This document shows positions 1 to 7,034 of a stretch of 64,000 nucleotides of DNA, piece after piece. The position numbers were made by a program, and so were the translations under genes. A model generated the notes under the pieces. It saw only the letters and a list, made by a program, of their open reading frames with translations, had not been told where the DNA came from and did not search any database. The stretch is from Glycomyces sp. NRRL B-16210 (GTDB lineage Bacteria; Actinomycetota; Actinomycetes; Mycobacteriales; Micromonosporaceae). Location of the stretch: the NCBI RefSeq assembly GCF_000719515.1, contig NZ_JOGR01000013.1, positions 186,001 to 250,000 of the forward strand, written 5' to 3'. How positions within the stretch are numbered: position 1 is the stretch's first letter; each line of letters starts with the position of its first letter.

Positions 1-962
1 GCGCCGCCCACGCGGCCGACTGCCCGGACAACCCGGCGCCGCACTGGGGCAGCTTCGTCAAAGGCCTGATCAACCCCCCGCCCGACGAGGACGAGCGGCA
101 CTTCGTCGCCGTCGAGGACGGCCGGGTCGTCGGCTGCCTCCACACCGGCCTGCCCAACCGCAGCAACCTCCACTTCGGCTGGGCCGACCTCCATGTGCAC
201 CCCGACCACCGCCGCCGCGGCCACGGCACCGCCCTCCTGCGCCACTTCCTCGACTTCGGACGCGAGCACGGCCGCACCGAACTCACCCTCGAATCCCTCA
301 TGACCTGGGAAGACGGCGTCGAACGCAGCGAAGCCGGCCGCCGCCTCCTCGAAAAGCACGGCTTCAAACTCGCCCTCACCTCGATCAACCGCCGCTGCGC
401 GGTCGACGCCCTCGACCACGACACCGAGCAGGCGCTCCTCGACAAGGCCGCGGCCGCCGCCGGCGAGGATTACGAGATCATCTCCTGGCTCAGGCGCACC
501 CCCGAGGAACTGGTCGAGACCATGGCCCGCATCGACTCCACGATCCTCGCCGAAGTCCCGCTCGGCGACCTCGAACTCGAACCCGAGACCATCGACGCCG
601 AGATCAAGAACGCCCGCGCCGACCGCAACGCGGCCATGGGGATCACGCCCGTCCAGACCGTAGCCCGCCACCGCGCGAGCGGCGAGGTCGTCGCCAACAC
701 CGCCGTGTTCACCAACGACGACCCCGAGTACCCGGACGCGTTCCAGGGCATCACCATCGTCGACCCCGGCCACCGCGGCCACCGGCTCGGCATGCTCCTG
801 AAGCTCGTCAACCTGCGGCTCGTGCGCGAGCACCGCCCGCAGGTCACCCACATCTGGACCGACAACGCCGACGTCAACGCCCCGATGATCGACATCAACG
901 TCACCCTCGGGTACGAGATCGTCGACGCCTTCGGCGAATACCAGATCAAGCTCGCCGGCTGA
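1..962 (+). CDS. GNAT family N-acetyltransferase, 5' end missing
   Basis: The reading frame (first full codon at position 3) is open to the left edge, so the N-terminus lies outside the window. An acetyl-CoA-binding GNAT core is visible at the left: a beta strand (FVAVEDGRVVGCL), then LHVHPDHRRRGHGTALLRHF, the classic V-x-P-x-x-R-x-x-G-x-G/A pyrophosphate-binding loop. A second, weaker GNAT-like half follows, with GITIVDPGHRGHRLGMLLK near the C-terminus, so this is a tandem-GNAT protein. Such enzymes transfer acetyl from acetyl-CoA to an amine, but the substrate cannot be told from sequence. It stands alone, and a 221-bp gap separates it from the helicase. The family call is firm and the function is unknown. 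Confidence 0.85.
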   Translation, partial: AAHAADCPDNPAPHWGSFVKGLINPPPDEDERHFVAVEDGRVVGCLHTGLPNRSNLHFGWADLHVHPDHRRRGHGTALLRHFLDFGREHGRTELTLESLMTWEDGVERSEAGRRLLEKHGFKLALTSINRRCAVDALDHDTEQALLDKAAAAAGEDYEIISWLRRTPEELVETMARIDSTILAEVPLGDLELEPETIDAEIKNARADRNAAMGITPVQTVARHRASGEVVANTAVFTNDDPEYPDAFQGITIVDPGHRGHRLGMLLKLVNLRLVREHRPQVTHIWTDNADVNAPMIDINVTLGYEIVDAFGEYQIKLAG

Positions 963-1183
963 ACCGCCCGGCCCGAACCCGCCCGCACGCCTGCGAAAAG
1001 GTGTCCCCAGGCACAAGCCGGCCGTGGAGGTGGCAAGCTCTCCCCACGGTCGGCTATTGTCATTAGCTGGCCCTCATAGTGGCCCGATCAGGCGCGTCCC
1101 GCCCCATCACCGTCGGCTTATGGTGAACCAAATCTCCGCGGAACGTGCGTCACTCACGAAGTCGTTCTCGCGGAAGGCGAACC

Positions 1184-3259
1184 ATGACTATTGACCCGAC
1201 TGTGCCGGATGCTGCCATCAGTGAACCCGACACTGCACTCGAAACCACAGAAACCCCCGAAATCACCGAAGCGCCGGCCGTCGAGGCCGTCGCGGTGACC
1301 GAGGCCGCTCCCGTCGCGGAAGCCGAGGCCGTCACCGAAGCCGCCGCCGCAAGCGCCGCTCCGGTCGCCGCCGCCCCCGAGGCGGACTTCACCGTCGAGA
1401 CCGACGCGGTCCCCGCCTACACCGGCCCCAGCTTCGAGGAACTCGGCCTGCCCGAGAAGATCACCGCCGCGCTGGCCGAGCAGGGCATCATCACGCCCTT
1501 CCCGATCCAGGCCGCGACGATCCCCGACGCGCTCTCCGGGCGCGACATCCTCGGCCGCGGGCAGACCGGCTCCGGCAAGACCCTGGCCTTCGGCCTGCCG
1601 ACCCTCTCGCGGCTCGCCGCCGGGGGCCGCACCAAGGCCAAGCGCCCGCGCGCCATCATCCTCACCCCTACGCGTGAACTCGCGATCCAGGTCGCCGAGT
1701 CGCTCCAGACCTTCGGCGACGCCGTCGGCATCGACATGAAGGTCGTCTGCGGCGGCACCGCGTTCTCGCGCCAGATCGACGCCCTGCGCGCCGGGGTCGA
1801 CATGCTCGTCGCCACGCCGGGGCGCCTGCGCGACCTGATCCGCCGCGGCGAGTGCTCGCTCGACTCGGTCGAGCTGGCGATCCTCGACGAGGCCGACCAG
1901 ATGGCCGACATGGGCTTCCTGCCCGAGGTCGAGGAGCTGTTCGACATGCTCCCCGTCGGCGGCCAGCGCATGCTCTTCTCCGCCACGCTGGAGAAGGAGA
2001 TCGACGTCCTGGTCCGGAAGTACCTGTCCGACCCGGTGACCCACTCGGTGGACCCGTCGGCCGGCTCGGTCACGACCATGACCCACCACCTGCTGCTCAT
2101 CGGCCCGCGCGACAAGGCCACGATGACCGCCGCCGTCGCGGCCCGCCCGGGCCTGACGATGGTGTTCGTGCGGACCCAGCTCGCCGTCGACCGCATCGCG
2201 GACGAACTGCGCGAGGCCGGCATCAAGGCCGAGGGCCTGCACGGTGGCATGTCCCAGGTAGACCGCTCGAAGGTCCTCGACCGCTTCAAGAACGGCCGCC
2301 TGGACGCCCTGGTGTGCACCGACGTCGCCGCCCGCGGCATCCACGTGGACGGCGTCGACATGGTCCTCCACGTCGACCCGCCGAAGACCCACAAGGACTA
2401 CCTGCACCGCGCCGGGCGCACCGCGCGCGCCGGGCAGTCCGGGCATGTGGCGACCCTGGTGCTGCCGCACCAGAACCGCGGCATGTTCAGCCTCATCGAG
2501 CGCGCCGGCGTCGAGGCGCAGCGCCACTACGTGAACGACAACTTCGACCCGGAGCTGACCGCGCTCATGGGCGCGCGCAACTTCACCGACCTGCGCGCGG
2601 TCGCGGCCGACCACCAGGCCTCGCAGAACGACGCCGAGGCGGCCCGACTGGAGAAGCAGATCCAGCGGCTCCGCGAGGACGCCGAGGGTCTGCGGACCGA
2701 GGCGACCCGCCTGCGGGCTCAGGCCGAGCGCGAGATCATCGAGGGCCCGTCCAAGCGCGACCGCGGCCCGCGCCGCGACGACCGCGGCGGCGACCGCCGT
2801 GAAGGCGGCCGTGGCGGCTACCGGGGCAACCGCGAAGGCGGTGGCGGCGGCTACCGCGGGAACCGCGAGGGCGGCGACCGCGGCGGTTACCGAGGCAACC
2901 GCGAGGGCGGCTACCGAGGCAACCGTGAAGGCGGCGGTGGCGGCGGCTACCGCGGGAACCGCGAAGGCGGCGGCGGTTACGGCGACCGTGACAACCGCGG
3001 CGGCGGCTATGGCGACCGTCCGGCGCGCAGCTACGGCGACCGCGACAACCGCGGTGGCGGCGGCTTCCGCAGCGACGACCGCGGCAGCCGCGGCGGTGGC
3101 TACGGTGACCGTCCGGCGCGCAGCTACGGCGACCGCGACAACCGTGGCGGCGGCGGCTTCCGCAGCGACGACCGGGGCAACCGCGGTGGTTTCCGCGGCG
3201 ACGACCGCGGCGAGCGCGGCGGCTTCCGAGGCGACCGCGAGCGTCGCGACCGCTGGTAA
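1184..3259 (+). CDS. DEAD-box ATP-dependent RNA helicase with RGG-rich tail
   Basis: Cytoplasmic RNA helicase (691 aa) of the RhlE/CsdA type, which unwinds RNA in ribosome assembly, decay or cold adaptation. An Ala/Glu/Pro-rich acidic leader of about 75 residues precedes the core. The core has a Q motif (PFPIQ), motif I GQTGSGKT, Ia PTRELAIQ, II DEAD, III SAT, and motif VI HRAGRTARAG. A coiled stretch follows at roughly residues 490-525, then a Gly/Arg/Asp tail of about 170 residues built from YRGNREGG and longer repeats. I chose ATG 1184 because GGAAGG lies 6 nt upstream; an in-frame start at 1145 lacks a site. It is monocistronic, with a strong terminator behind it. The tail probably binds RNA and may phase separate (inference). 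Confidence 0.93.
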   Translation: MTIDPTVPDAAISEPDTALETTETPEITEAPAVEAVAVTEAAPVAEAEAVTEAAAASAAPVAAAPEADFTVETDAVPAYTGPSFEELGLPEKITAALAEQGIITPFPIQAATIPDALSGRDILGRGQTGSGKTLAFGLPTLSRLAAGGRTKAKRPRAIILTPTRELAIQVAESLQTFGDAVGIDMKVVCGGTAFSRQIDALRAGVDMLVATPGRLRDLIRRGECSLDSVELAILDEADQMADMGFLPEVEELFDMLPVGGQRMLFSATLEKEIDVLVRKYLSDPVTHSVDPSAGSVTTMTHHLLLIGPRDKATMTAAVAARPGLTMVFVRTQLAVDRIADELREAGIKAEGLHGGMSQVDRSKVLDRFKNGRLDALVCTDVAARGIHVDGVDMVLHVDPPKTHKDYLHRAGRTARAGQSGHVATLVLPHQNRGMFSLIERAGVEAQRHYVNDNFDPELTALMGARNFTDLRAVAADHQASQNDAEAARLEKQIQRLREDAEGLRTEATRLRAQAEREIIEGPSKRDRGPRRDDRGGDRREGGRGGYRGNREGGGGGYRGNREGGDRGGYRGNREGGYRGNREGGGGGGYRGNREGGGGYGDRDNRGGGYGDRPARSYGDRDNRGGGGFRSDDRGSRGGGYGDRPARSYGDRDNRGGGGFRSDDRGNRGGFRGDDRGERGGFRGDRERRDRW
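2793..3256 (+). repeat. RGG/YRGN repeat region inside helicase gene
   Basis: This DNA encodes the glycine/arginine tail. It contains several copies of a 30-39-bp unit coding for YRGNREGG. Further on there is a 93-bp (31-codon) tandem duplication, whose copies begin near 3011 and 3104 and differ at only a few third positions. The period is a multiple of three, so copy-number change would keep the frame. Confidence 0.8.
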
Positions 3260-3274
3260 GCACTGATCGACGAG

Positions 3275-3310
3275 CGGCCCCGGGGAACGAGGTTCCCCGG
3301 GGCCGTTTCG
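3275..3310 (+). terminator. Intrinsic terminator of the helicase gene
   Basis: Perfect 14-bp inverted repeat (3275-3288 and 3292-3305) with a 3-nt GAG loop, followed by TTTCG. It starts 15 bp after the helicase stop codon. Confidence 0.9.
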
Positions 3311-3416
3311 CGTCTCCACGGGAGACTCGGGCATCCGAACCGTCTTCGAGGGCGTGTCGAGTGCCGTGGTGTCGACAGGGCGGGCGACGGTGCCCGTCCC
3401 GGTCGGAGCGCTCCCG

Positions 3417-3881
3417 CTAGACCGGCGAGCCGGCCGTTTCCGCGGCGGCCTGCGACTGTTCGACGCTCTCGGCTTTCTTAGCGTTGAGCCACAACGAGTC
3501 CAGGGCCCACTTGCCGCCGCCGGAGAACCCGATGGCGATCGAGATGACCGCCAGGAGCAGCACATATTCGTAGCCGCCCTCGCGCGAGAAGAACCCGCCG
3601 TCGGAGTGCACGTAGTAGAGCGCTCCCAACATGACCCCGGCAAGGGCCAGGCCCACCAGGGGCAGCAACGCGCCGATGATGAGCAGCCCACCGCCGACCA
3701 GTTCGGCGATGGCCGTGAAGTAGGCCGCCAACGTGGGTGCCGGGATGCCCAAGTTGGTGAAGCCCTGCACGGTCGCGTCCATGCCGTTGATGGCCAGCTT
3801 CTGCCAGCCGTGTGCGATGAAGACGATGCCGAGCATGATGCGTCCGATGAGGAGCGCGTAGGGTTGAAGTCTGGCGAACAT
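3417..3881 (-). CDS. DoxX family membrane protein
   Basis: Small integral membrane protein (154 aa). It has four predicted hydrophobic segments at about residues 8-25, 52-75, 76-92 and 107-122. It shows the DoxX-type opening GRIMLGIVFIAHGWQKL and a central AELVGGGLLIIGAL segment. DoxX-family proteins are associated with thiol and oxidative stress (the MRC complex of mycobacteria) or quinone-linked oxidoreductases; the exact role here is unknown. The gene stands alone and reads toward the helicase. Its upstream region is strikingly AT-rich and holds a short dyad that may be an operator. Confidence 0.88.
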   Translation of the reverse strand: MFARLQPYALLIGRIMLGIVFIAHGWQKLAINGMDATVQGFTNLGIPAPTLAAYFTAIAELVGGGLLIIGALLPLVGLALAGVMLGALYYVHSDGGFFSREGGYEYVLLLAVISIAIGFSGGGKWALDSLWLNAKKAESVEQSQAAAETAGSPV

Positions 3882-3984
3882 ATATGACCTCCCAGGTAGA
3901 TGCCGCCCTGAACCGGACCGACGGGATGCCGGACAGAGGTCGCCTTCGACCGCCGTCTCCAGGTGGGGGAGCCCGAGGCAGCAT

Positions 3985-4075
3985 TCGTTGATAGTTCAAC
4001 TAACCAGGGATCATACCAAGAAATATAGGTATGTGTAAATATAGAAGATGTTCACAGTATGTGCTCTGATTTGCA
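3985..4075 (-). promoter_or_regulatory. AT-rich control region upstream of doxX-like gene
   Basis: An AT-rich island in a GC-rich genome, between the DoxX gene and the TetR gene. It contains the 11-bp dyad TAGTT-C-AACTA at about 3992-4002 and the inverted repeat CATACC/GGTATG (4012-4017 and 4028-4033). Reading the minus strand, TTGGTATGATC-like and TATATTT-like elements could serve as promoter hexamers for the DoxX gene. A dyad of this kind suits a MarR, HxlR or TetR regulator, but which one binds is not known. Confidence 0.45.
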
Positions 4076-4137
4076 GTGCGGACACAGAGTGACGAAAGTG
4101 GACGGAGGTGCGGTCCTGGACGCGACCCGCACCGACC

Positions 4138-4710
4138 TCAGTGGCGGCGGACCGCTTCTTCCACCAATTGCAGGATCCGCGTGATGTCCAGATCGTCCCG
4201 GCCGGTCGCCAGATAGCGCACCAGGCCGTCGTACATGAGCTGGAGGAAACCGGCGAGCACCTCGATGTCGAGATCGGTGCGCAGCGCCCCGAACTCCCGC
4301 TGGTGCTCCAGCCGCTCCCGGCTCGCCTCGGCGATCGCCTCGCGCCGCCGCCCCCAGGCCTCGGCGAACTCCGGGTCGGTGCGCAGGCGGCGGGCCACCT
4401 CCAACTGGGTGCCGAGCCAGCCGGCGATCTCGGGCTTGTCGGCCCCGGCCGTCAGATCCTGCATGACCCCGACCAGGCCCCGCTCGGCCACCGTCGCGGC
4501 CATCTCGGCCGCGTCGACCGAGGCCACGGCCAGGAACAGGGCGTCCTTGTCCCGGAAGTGGTGGAAGATCGCCCCGCGCGAGAGCCCCGTGGCCTCCTCC
4601 AGCCGCCGCACGGTCGCTCCCTCGTAGCCGAATCGGGCGAAGCACGAACGGGCGCCGTCGAGGATCTGCTGACGGCGGGAGTCGAGGTGTTCTTGGCTGA
4701 CGCGAGGCAC
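4138..4710 (-). CDS. acnR: TetR family repressor, AcnR-like
   Basis: DNA-binding repressor of 190 aa, starting at GTG 4710. The N-terminal helix-turn-helix (residues about 10-57) contains FARFGYEGATVRRLEEATG and SRGAIFHHFRDKDALFLA. From memory this closely matches AcnR, the aconitase repressor of Corynebacterium and other actinobacteria, and the C-terminal ligand domain also follows AcnR (RRLRTDPEFAEAW, LDLVEE-like end). AcnR represses acn in the TCA cycle. In many actinobacteria acnR lies beside acn, but no aconitase gene is in this window. A 14-bp dyad abuts the start codon and could be an autoregulatory operator. The TetR call is firm; AcnR orthology is an inference. Confidence 0.75.
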   Translation of the reverse strand: MPRVSQEHLDSRRQQILDGARSCFARFGYEGATVRRLEEATGLSRGAIFHHFRDKDALFLAVASVDAAEMAATVAERGLVGVMQDLTAGADKPEIAGWLGTQLEVARRLRTDPEFAEAWGRRREAIAEASRERLEHQREFGALRTDLDIEVLAGFLQLMYDGLVRYLATGRDDLDITRILQLVEEAVRRH

Positions 4711-4711
4711 T

Positions 4712-4725
4712 TGGCAATCTTGCCA
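4712..4725 (-). promoter_or_regulatory. Dyad operator candidate at the TetR start
   Basis: Perfect inverted repeat TGGCAA-TC-TTGCCA directly upstream of the GTG start of the TetR-type regulator. The position suits autorepression. It does not resemble the published C. glutamicum AcnR box, so the protein that binds it is uncertain. Confidence 0.45.
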
Positions 4726-4872
4726 CCTGGGCGCGGCCCCCAGCCAAGGAGTCGCCTACCGTTGTCGCATGGAGTCGCACGGGAAACAGCGCATCGCGCG
4801 GCGGCATCGACGAGGGGGCGGGACGCCGGCACGGCATCCGGCCCGGGCGCAACGGCGGGGAGTGGTCGACGA

Positions 4873-5076
4873 GTGCAACTGAGCGATTTCTGGGACCGGA
4901 TGAACGAGACCTTCGGGGCCGCCTACGCACGGTCGGTCGCCGCCGACCAGGCGGTGGGCCAGCTCGGCGGCCGCACCATCGACCAGGCCCTCGCCGAGGG
5001 CGAGAACGCCAAGGCCGTGTGGATGGCCGTCTGCCGCGCCTGGCCCGAACGCATCCCCGCCCGCCTGGTCCGCTGA
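4873..5076 (+). CDS. DUF3046 family protein
   Basis: Small protein of 67 aa starting at GTG 4873, with GGGGAG 10 nt upstream. The sequence opens MQLSDFWDRMNETFG and ends ERIPARLVR, typical of DUF3046. This actinobacterial family is usually encoded just upstream of recA (for example next to recA-recX in mycobacteria). Its function is unknown, although the conserved neighbourhood hints at a DNA-repair connection. Here it lies 240 bp before recA, separated by a short repeat array and the recA promoter. It contains no membrane segment or known catalytic motif. Confidence 0.85.
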   Translation: MQLSDFWDRMNETFGAAYARSVAADQAVGQLGGRTIDQALAEGENAKAVWMAVCRAWPERIPARLVR

Positions 5077-5128
5077 CCGGGCCGCGGCCGTAGTGACCGG
5101 TGATCCCGACTCCTTAGGGACCCGTGCA

Positions 5129-5224
5129 TTCTTCATCTCCGCGACCTGTGCCTTCCTCATTTCTCCGACCTGTGCTTCCTTCATCTCCGCGACCTGTACT
5201 TCTTTCATCTCTGCGAGATGTGCC
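5129..5224. repeat. Four 24-bp tandem repeats upstream of recA
   Basis: Four adjacent imperfect 24-bp units (5129-5152, 5153-5176, 5177-5200, 5201-5224), each close to TTCATCTCYGCGACCTGTRC plus a T/C-rich start. They fill the space between DUF3046 and the recA promoter. The period is divisible by three and the stretch is open in some frames, but I see no convincing gene there. Confidence 0.85.
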
Positions 5225-5250
5225 CTGTTCGAACAAGCCGCTGCTCTAGG

Positions 5251-5273
5251 TTGTCGGTGGGGCCGACTACCGT
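5251..5273 (+). promoter_or_regulatory. PafBC-type (RecA-NDp) DNA-damage promoter of recA
   Basis: TTGTCGGTG (5251-5259), then exactly 8 nt, then TACCGT (5268-5273). This matches the published mycobacterial/actinobacterial motif TTGTCRGTG-N8-TANNNT recognised with the PafBC activator. A 10-bp palindrome TGTTCGAACA lies upstream at 5226-5235. It is not a LexA box, because the half-sites are in the reverse order (GTTC-GAAC). I saw no CGAAC-N4-GTTCG between 5077 and 5313. Confidence 0.9.
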
Positions 5274-5313
5274 GTTCGGTATGGCTAAGCAGACAGGATC
5301 CAGGGGAGGCGGA

Positions 5314-6363
5314 ATGAACTCCGCTCAGGACAAGGCCAAGGCGCTCGATCTCGCGCTGGCCCAGATCGACAAGCAGTTCGGCAAGGGCTCGGTCATGCGA
5401 CTGGGCGAGAAGCCGAAGCAGAACGTCAAGACCATCTCGACCGGTTCGATCGCGCTCGACGTGGCGCTCGGCGTCGGCGGTCTGCCGCAGGGCCGGATCA
5501 TCGAGATCTACGGTCCCGAATCCAGTGGTAAGACCACGATCGCCCTGCACGCCATGGCGAACGTGCAGGCCGAAGGCGGCGTCGCGGCGATGATCGACGC
5601 CGAGCACGCGCTCGACCCGATCTACGCCGAGAAGCTCGGCGTCAATGTCGACGACCTCCTGGTGAGCCAGCCAGACACCGGTGAGCAGGCCCTGGAGATC
5701 GCCGACATGCTGGTCCGCTCCGGCGCGGTCGACCTCATCGTCATCGACTCGGTGGCCGCGCTCGTGCCGCGCGCCGAGATCGAGGGCGAGATGGGTGACT
5801 CGCACGTCGGCCTCCAGGCCCGCCTGATGAGCCAGGCCCTGCGCAAGATCACCGGCGGCCTGAACAACACGGGCACCACGATGATCTTCATCAACCAGCT
5901 GCGCGAGAAGATCGGCGTCATGTTCGGCTCGCCCGAGACCACCGCCGGCGGCAAGGCGCTCAAGTTCTACGCCTCGGTGCGCTTGGACATCCGCCGGATC
6001 GAGACGCTCAAGGACGCCGGCGAGGCCGTGGGCAACCGCACCCGCGTCAAGGTCGTCAAGAACAAGGTCGGCTCGCCGTTCCGGCAGGCCGAGTTCGACA
6101 TCCTCTACGGCGTGGGCGTCTCCAAGGAGGGCTCGCTCATCGACATGGGCGTCGAGCACGGCATCGTCAAGAAGTCCGGCGCCTGGTACACCTACGAGGG
6201 CGACCAGCTCGGCCAGGGCAAGGAGAAGGCCCGGACCAACCTCAAGGAGAACCCGGACCTGGCCCTGGAGATCGAGAAGAAGATCAAGGAGAAGCTCGGC
6301 GTGGACGCCGCCGCAGACGCACCGGTCGAGGACGAGATTGAAGAACCCCCGGTCGACTTCTAA
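5314..6363 (+). CDS. recA: Recombinase RecA
   Basis: ATP-dependent strand-exchange protein and SOS coprotease, 349 aa, the usual size. The N-terminus reads ALDLALAQIDKQFGKGSVMRL. Walker A is GPESSGKT at residues 67-74, and the Walker B strand (VDLIVIDSVAALVP) and the L2/DNA-binding segment with FINQLREKIGVMFG follow. I chose ATG 5314 because AGGGGAGG lies a few nt upstream. An in-frame ATG at 5281 sits 7 nt after the -10 element and could give a leaderless 360-aa form. No intein is present. recX overlaps its 3' end by 26 bp, so the two are co-transcribed. Confidence 0.97.
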   Translation: MNSAQDKAKALDLALAQIDKQFGKGSVMRLGEKPKQNVKTISTGSIALDVALGVGGLPQGRIIEIYGPESSGKTTIALHAMANVQAEGGVAAMIDAEHALDPIYAEKLGVNVDDLLVSQPDTGEQALEIADMLVRSGAVDLIVIDSVAALVPRAEIEGEMGDSHVGLQARLMSQALRKITGGLNNTGTTMIFINQLREKIGVMFGSPETTAGGKALKFYASVRLDIRRIETLKDAGEAVGNRTRVKVVKNKVGSPFRQAEFDILYGVGVSKEGSLIDMGVEHGIVKKSGAWYTYEGDQLGQGKEKARTNLKENPDLALEIEKKIKEKLGVDAAADAPVEDEIEEPPVDF

Positions 6364-6874
6364 GCCGAACGATCCCGAGGCGGCCCGGCAGTACTGTCTC
6401 CAACTGCTGTCGGGCCGGCCCAGGACCCGCACCGAACTCGGCGACTCGATGCGCCGCAAGGGCTTCGAGGAGACCGTGGTCGCCGAGATCCTGGAGCGCT
6501 ACGCCGAGGTCGGCCTCATCGACGACGCGGTCTTCGCCCGCGCCTGGGTCGACTCGCGCCACCGCAGCCGGGGCCTGTCGAAGAAGGTCCTCGCGGGGGA
6601 GCTGCGCCGCAAAGGCGTCGACCCCGAGTTCGTGGAGGCGGCGGTCGAGGCCGTCAGCGACGAGGACGAGCGCGAGGCGGCTCTGGCGCTGGCCCGCCGC
6701 CAGTACCGCTCGCTCGCGGGCCAGAGCGACGAGGCGGTGCTTCGCAAATTGGTAGGGATGCTCGCCCGCAAGGGCTACGGCTCCGGCGTGGCGATCCCGG
6801 TGGTCAAGCAGGTCCTGGCGGAGGCCGAGAGCGAAGCGGCCGAACTCCTCGACGAGGACGCCCACTTCGAATAA
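6338..6874 (+). CDS. recX: Regulatory protein RecX
   Basis: RecX binds RecA filaments and limits recombinase and coprotease activity. The protein is 178 aa with the repeated three-helix modules of the family: QYCLQLLSGRPRTRTELGDSM, then YAEVGLIDDAVFARAWVDSR and KKVLAGELRRKGVDPEFVE. The start is taken as TTG 6338, inside recA and 26 bp before the recA stop, with GAGGACGAG just upstream. This gives translational coupling, and later starts would cut into the first module. It is the standard recA partner gene, probably induced with recA from the PafBC promoter. Confidence 0.93.
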   Translation: MKNPRSTSKPNDPEAARQYCLQLLSGRPRTRTELGDSMRRKGFEETVVAEILERYAEVGLIDDAVFARAWVDSRHRSRGLSKKVLAGELRRKGVDPEFVEAAVEAVSDEDEREAALALARRQYRSLAGQSDEAVLRKLVGMLARKGYGSGVAIPVVKQVLAEAESEAAELLDEDAHFE

Positions 6875-7034
6875 CCGGAAGCGAGCACAAGTCGCGTGCA
6901 GGGTCCTCGGTGTTCCAGGATTCGGAATGCGGCAGGTCGGTAAGGAGCCGTTAACGCGTTCGACATACCATTGGCCCCGACGACGCAGCGCCGCGCCCGG
7001 TCTATTCGTCTCTCCTTACCTTTGCGAGGTATCC

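Noticed and set aside
1140..1167. GGAAC-N19-GTT resembling a SigR/SigH promoter before the helicase
   Set aside because: The spacing is not the usual 18, and the transcript would leave only a few bases before the start codon; a vegetative promoter further up is more likely.
1154..3691. Long minus-strand frame across the helicase
   Set aside because: It is antisense to the helicase, with Arg/Ala-rich low-complexity translation and no homology.
5226..5235. TGTTCGAACA as a LexA box for recA
   Set aside because: The half-sites are in reverse order compared with CGAAC-N4-GTTCG, and the PafBC motif explains damage control better.
5093..5317. A 74-codon ORF (repetitive FISATC-like text) in the recA leader
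   Set aside because: It is made from the 24-bp repeats, has no start signal, and runs through the recA promoter and past the recA start.
6927..7034. N-terminal extension of serA from an earlier ATG
   Set aside because: No ribosome site for the earlier start; the domain begins right after ATG 7035, which has GAGGT.
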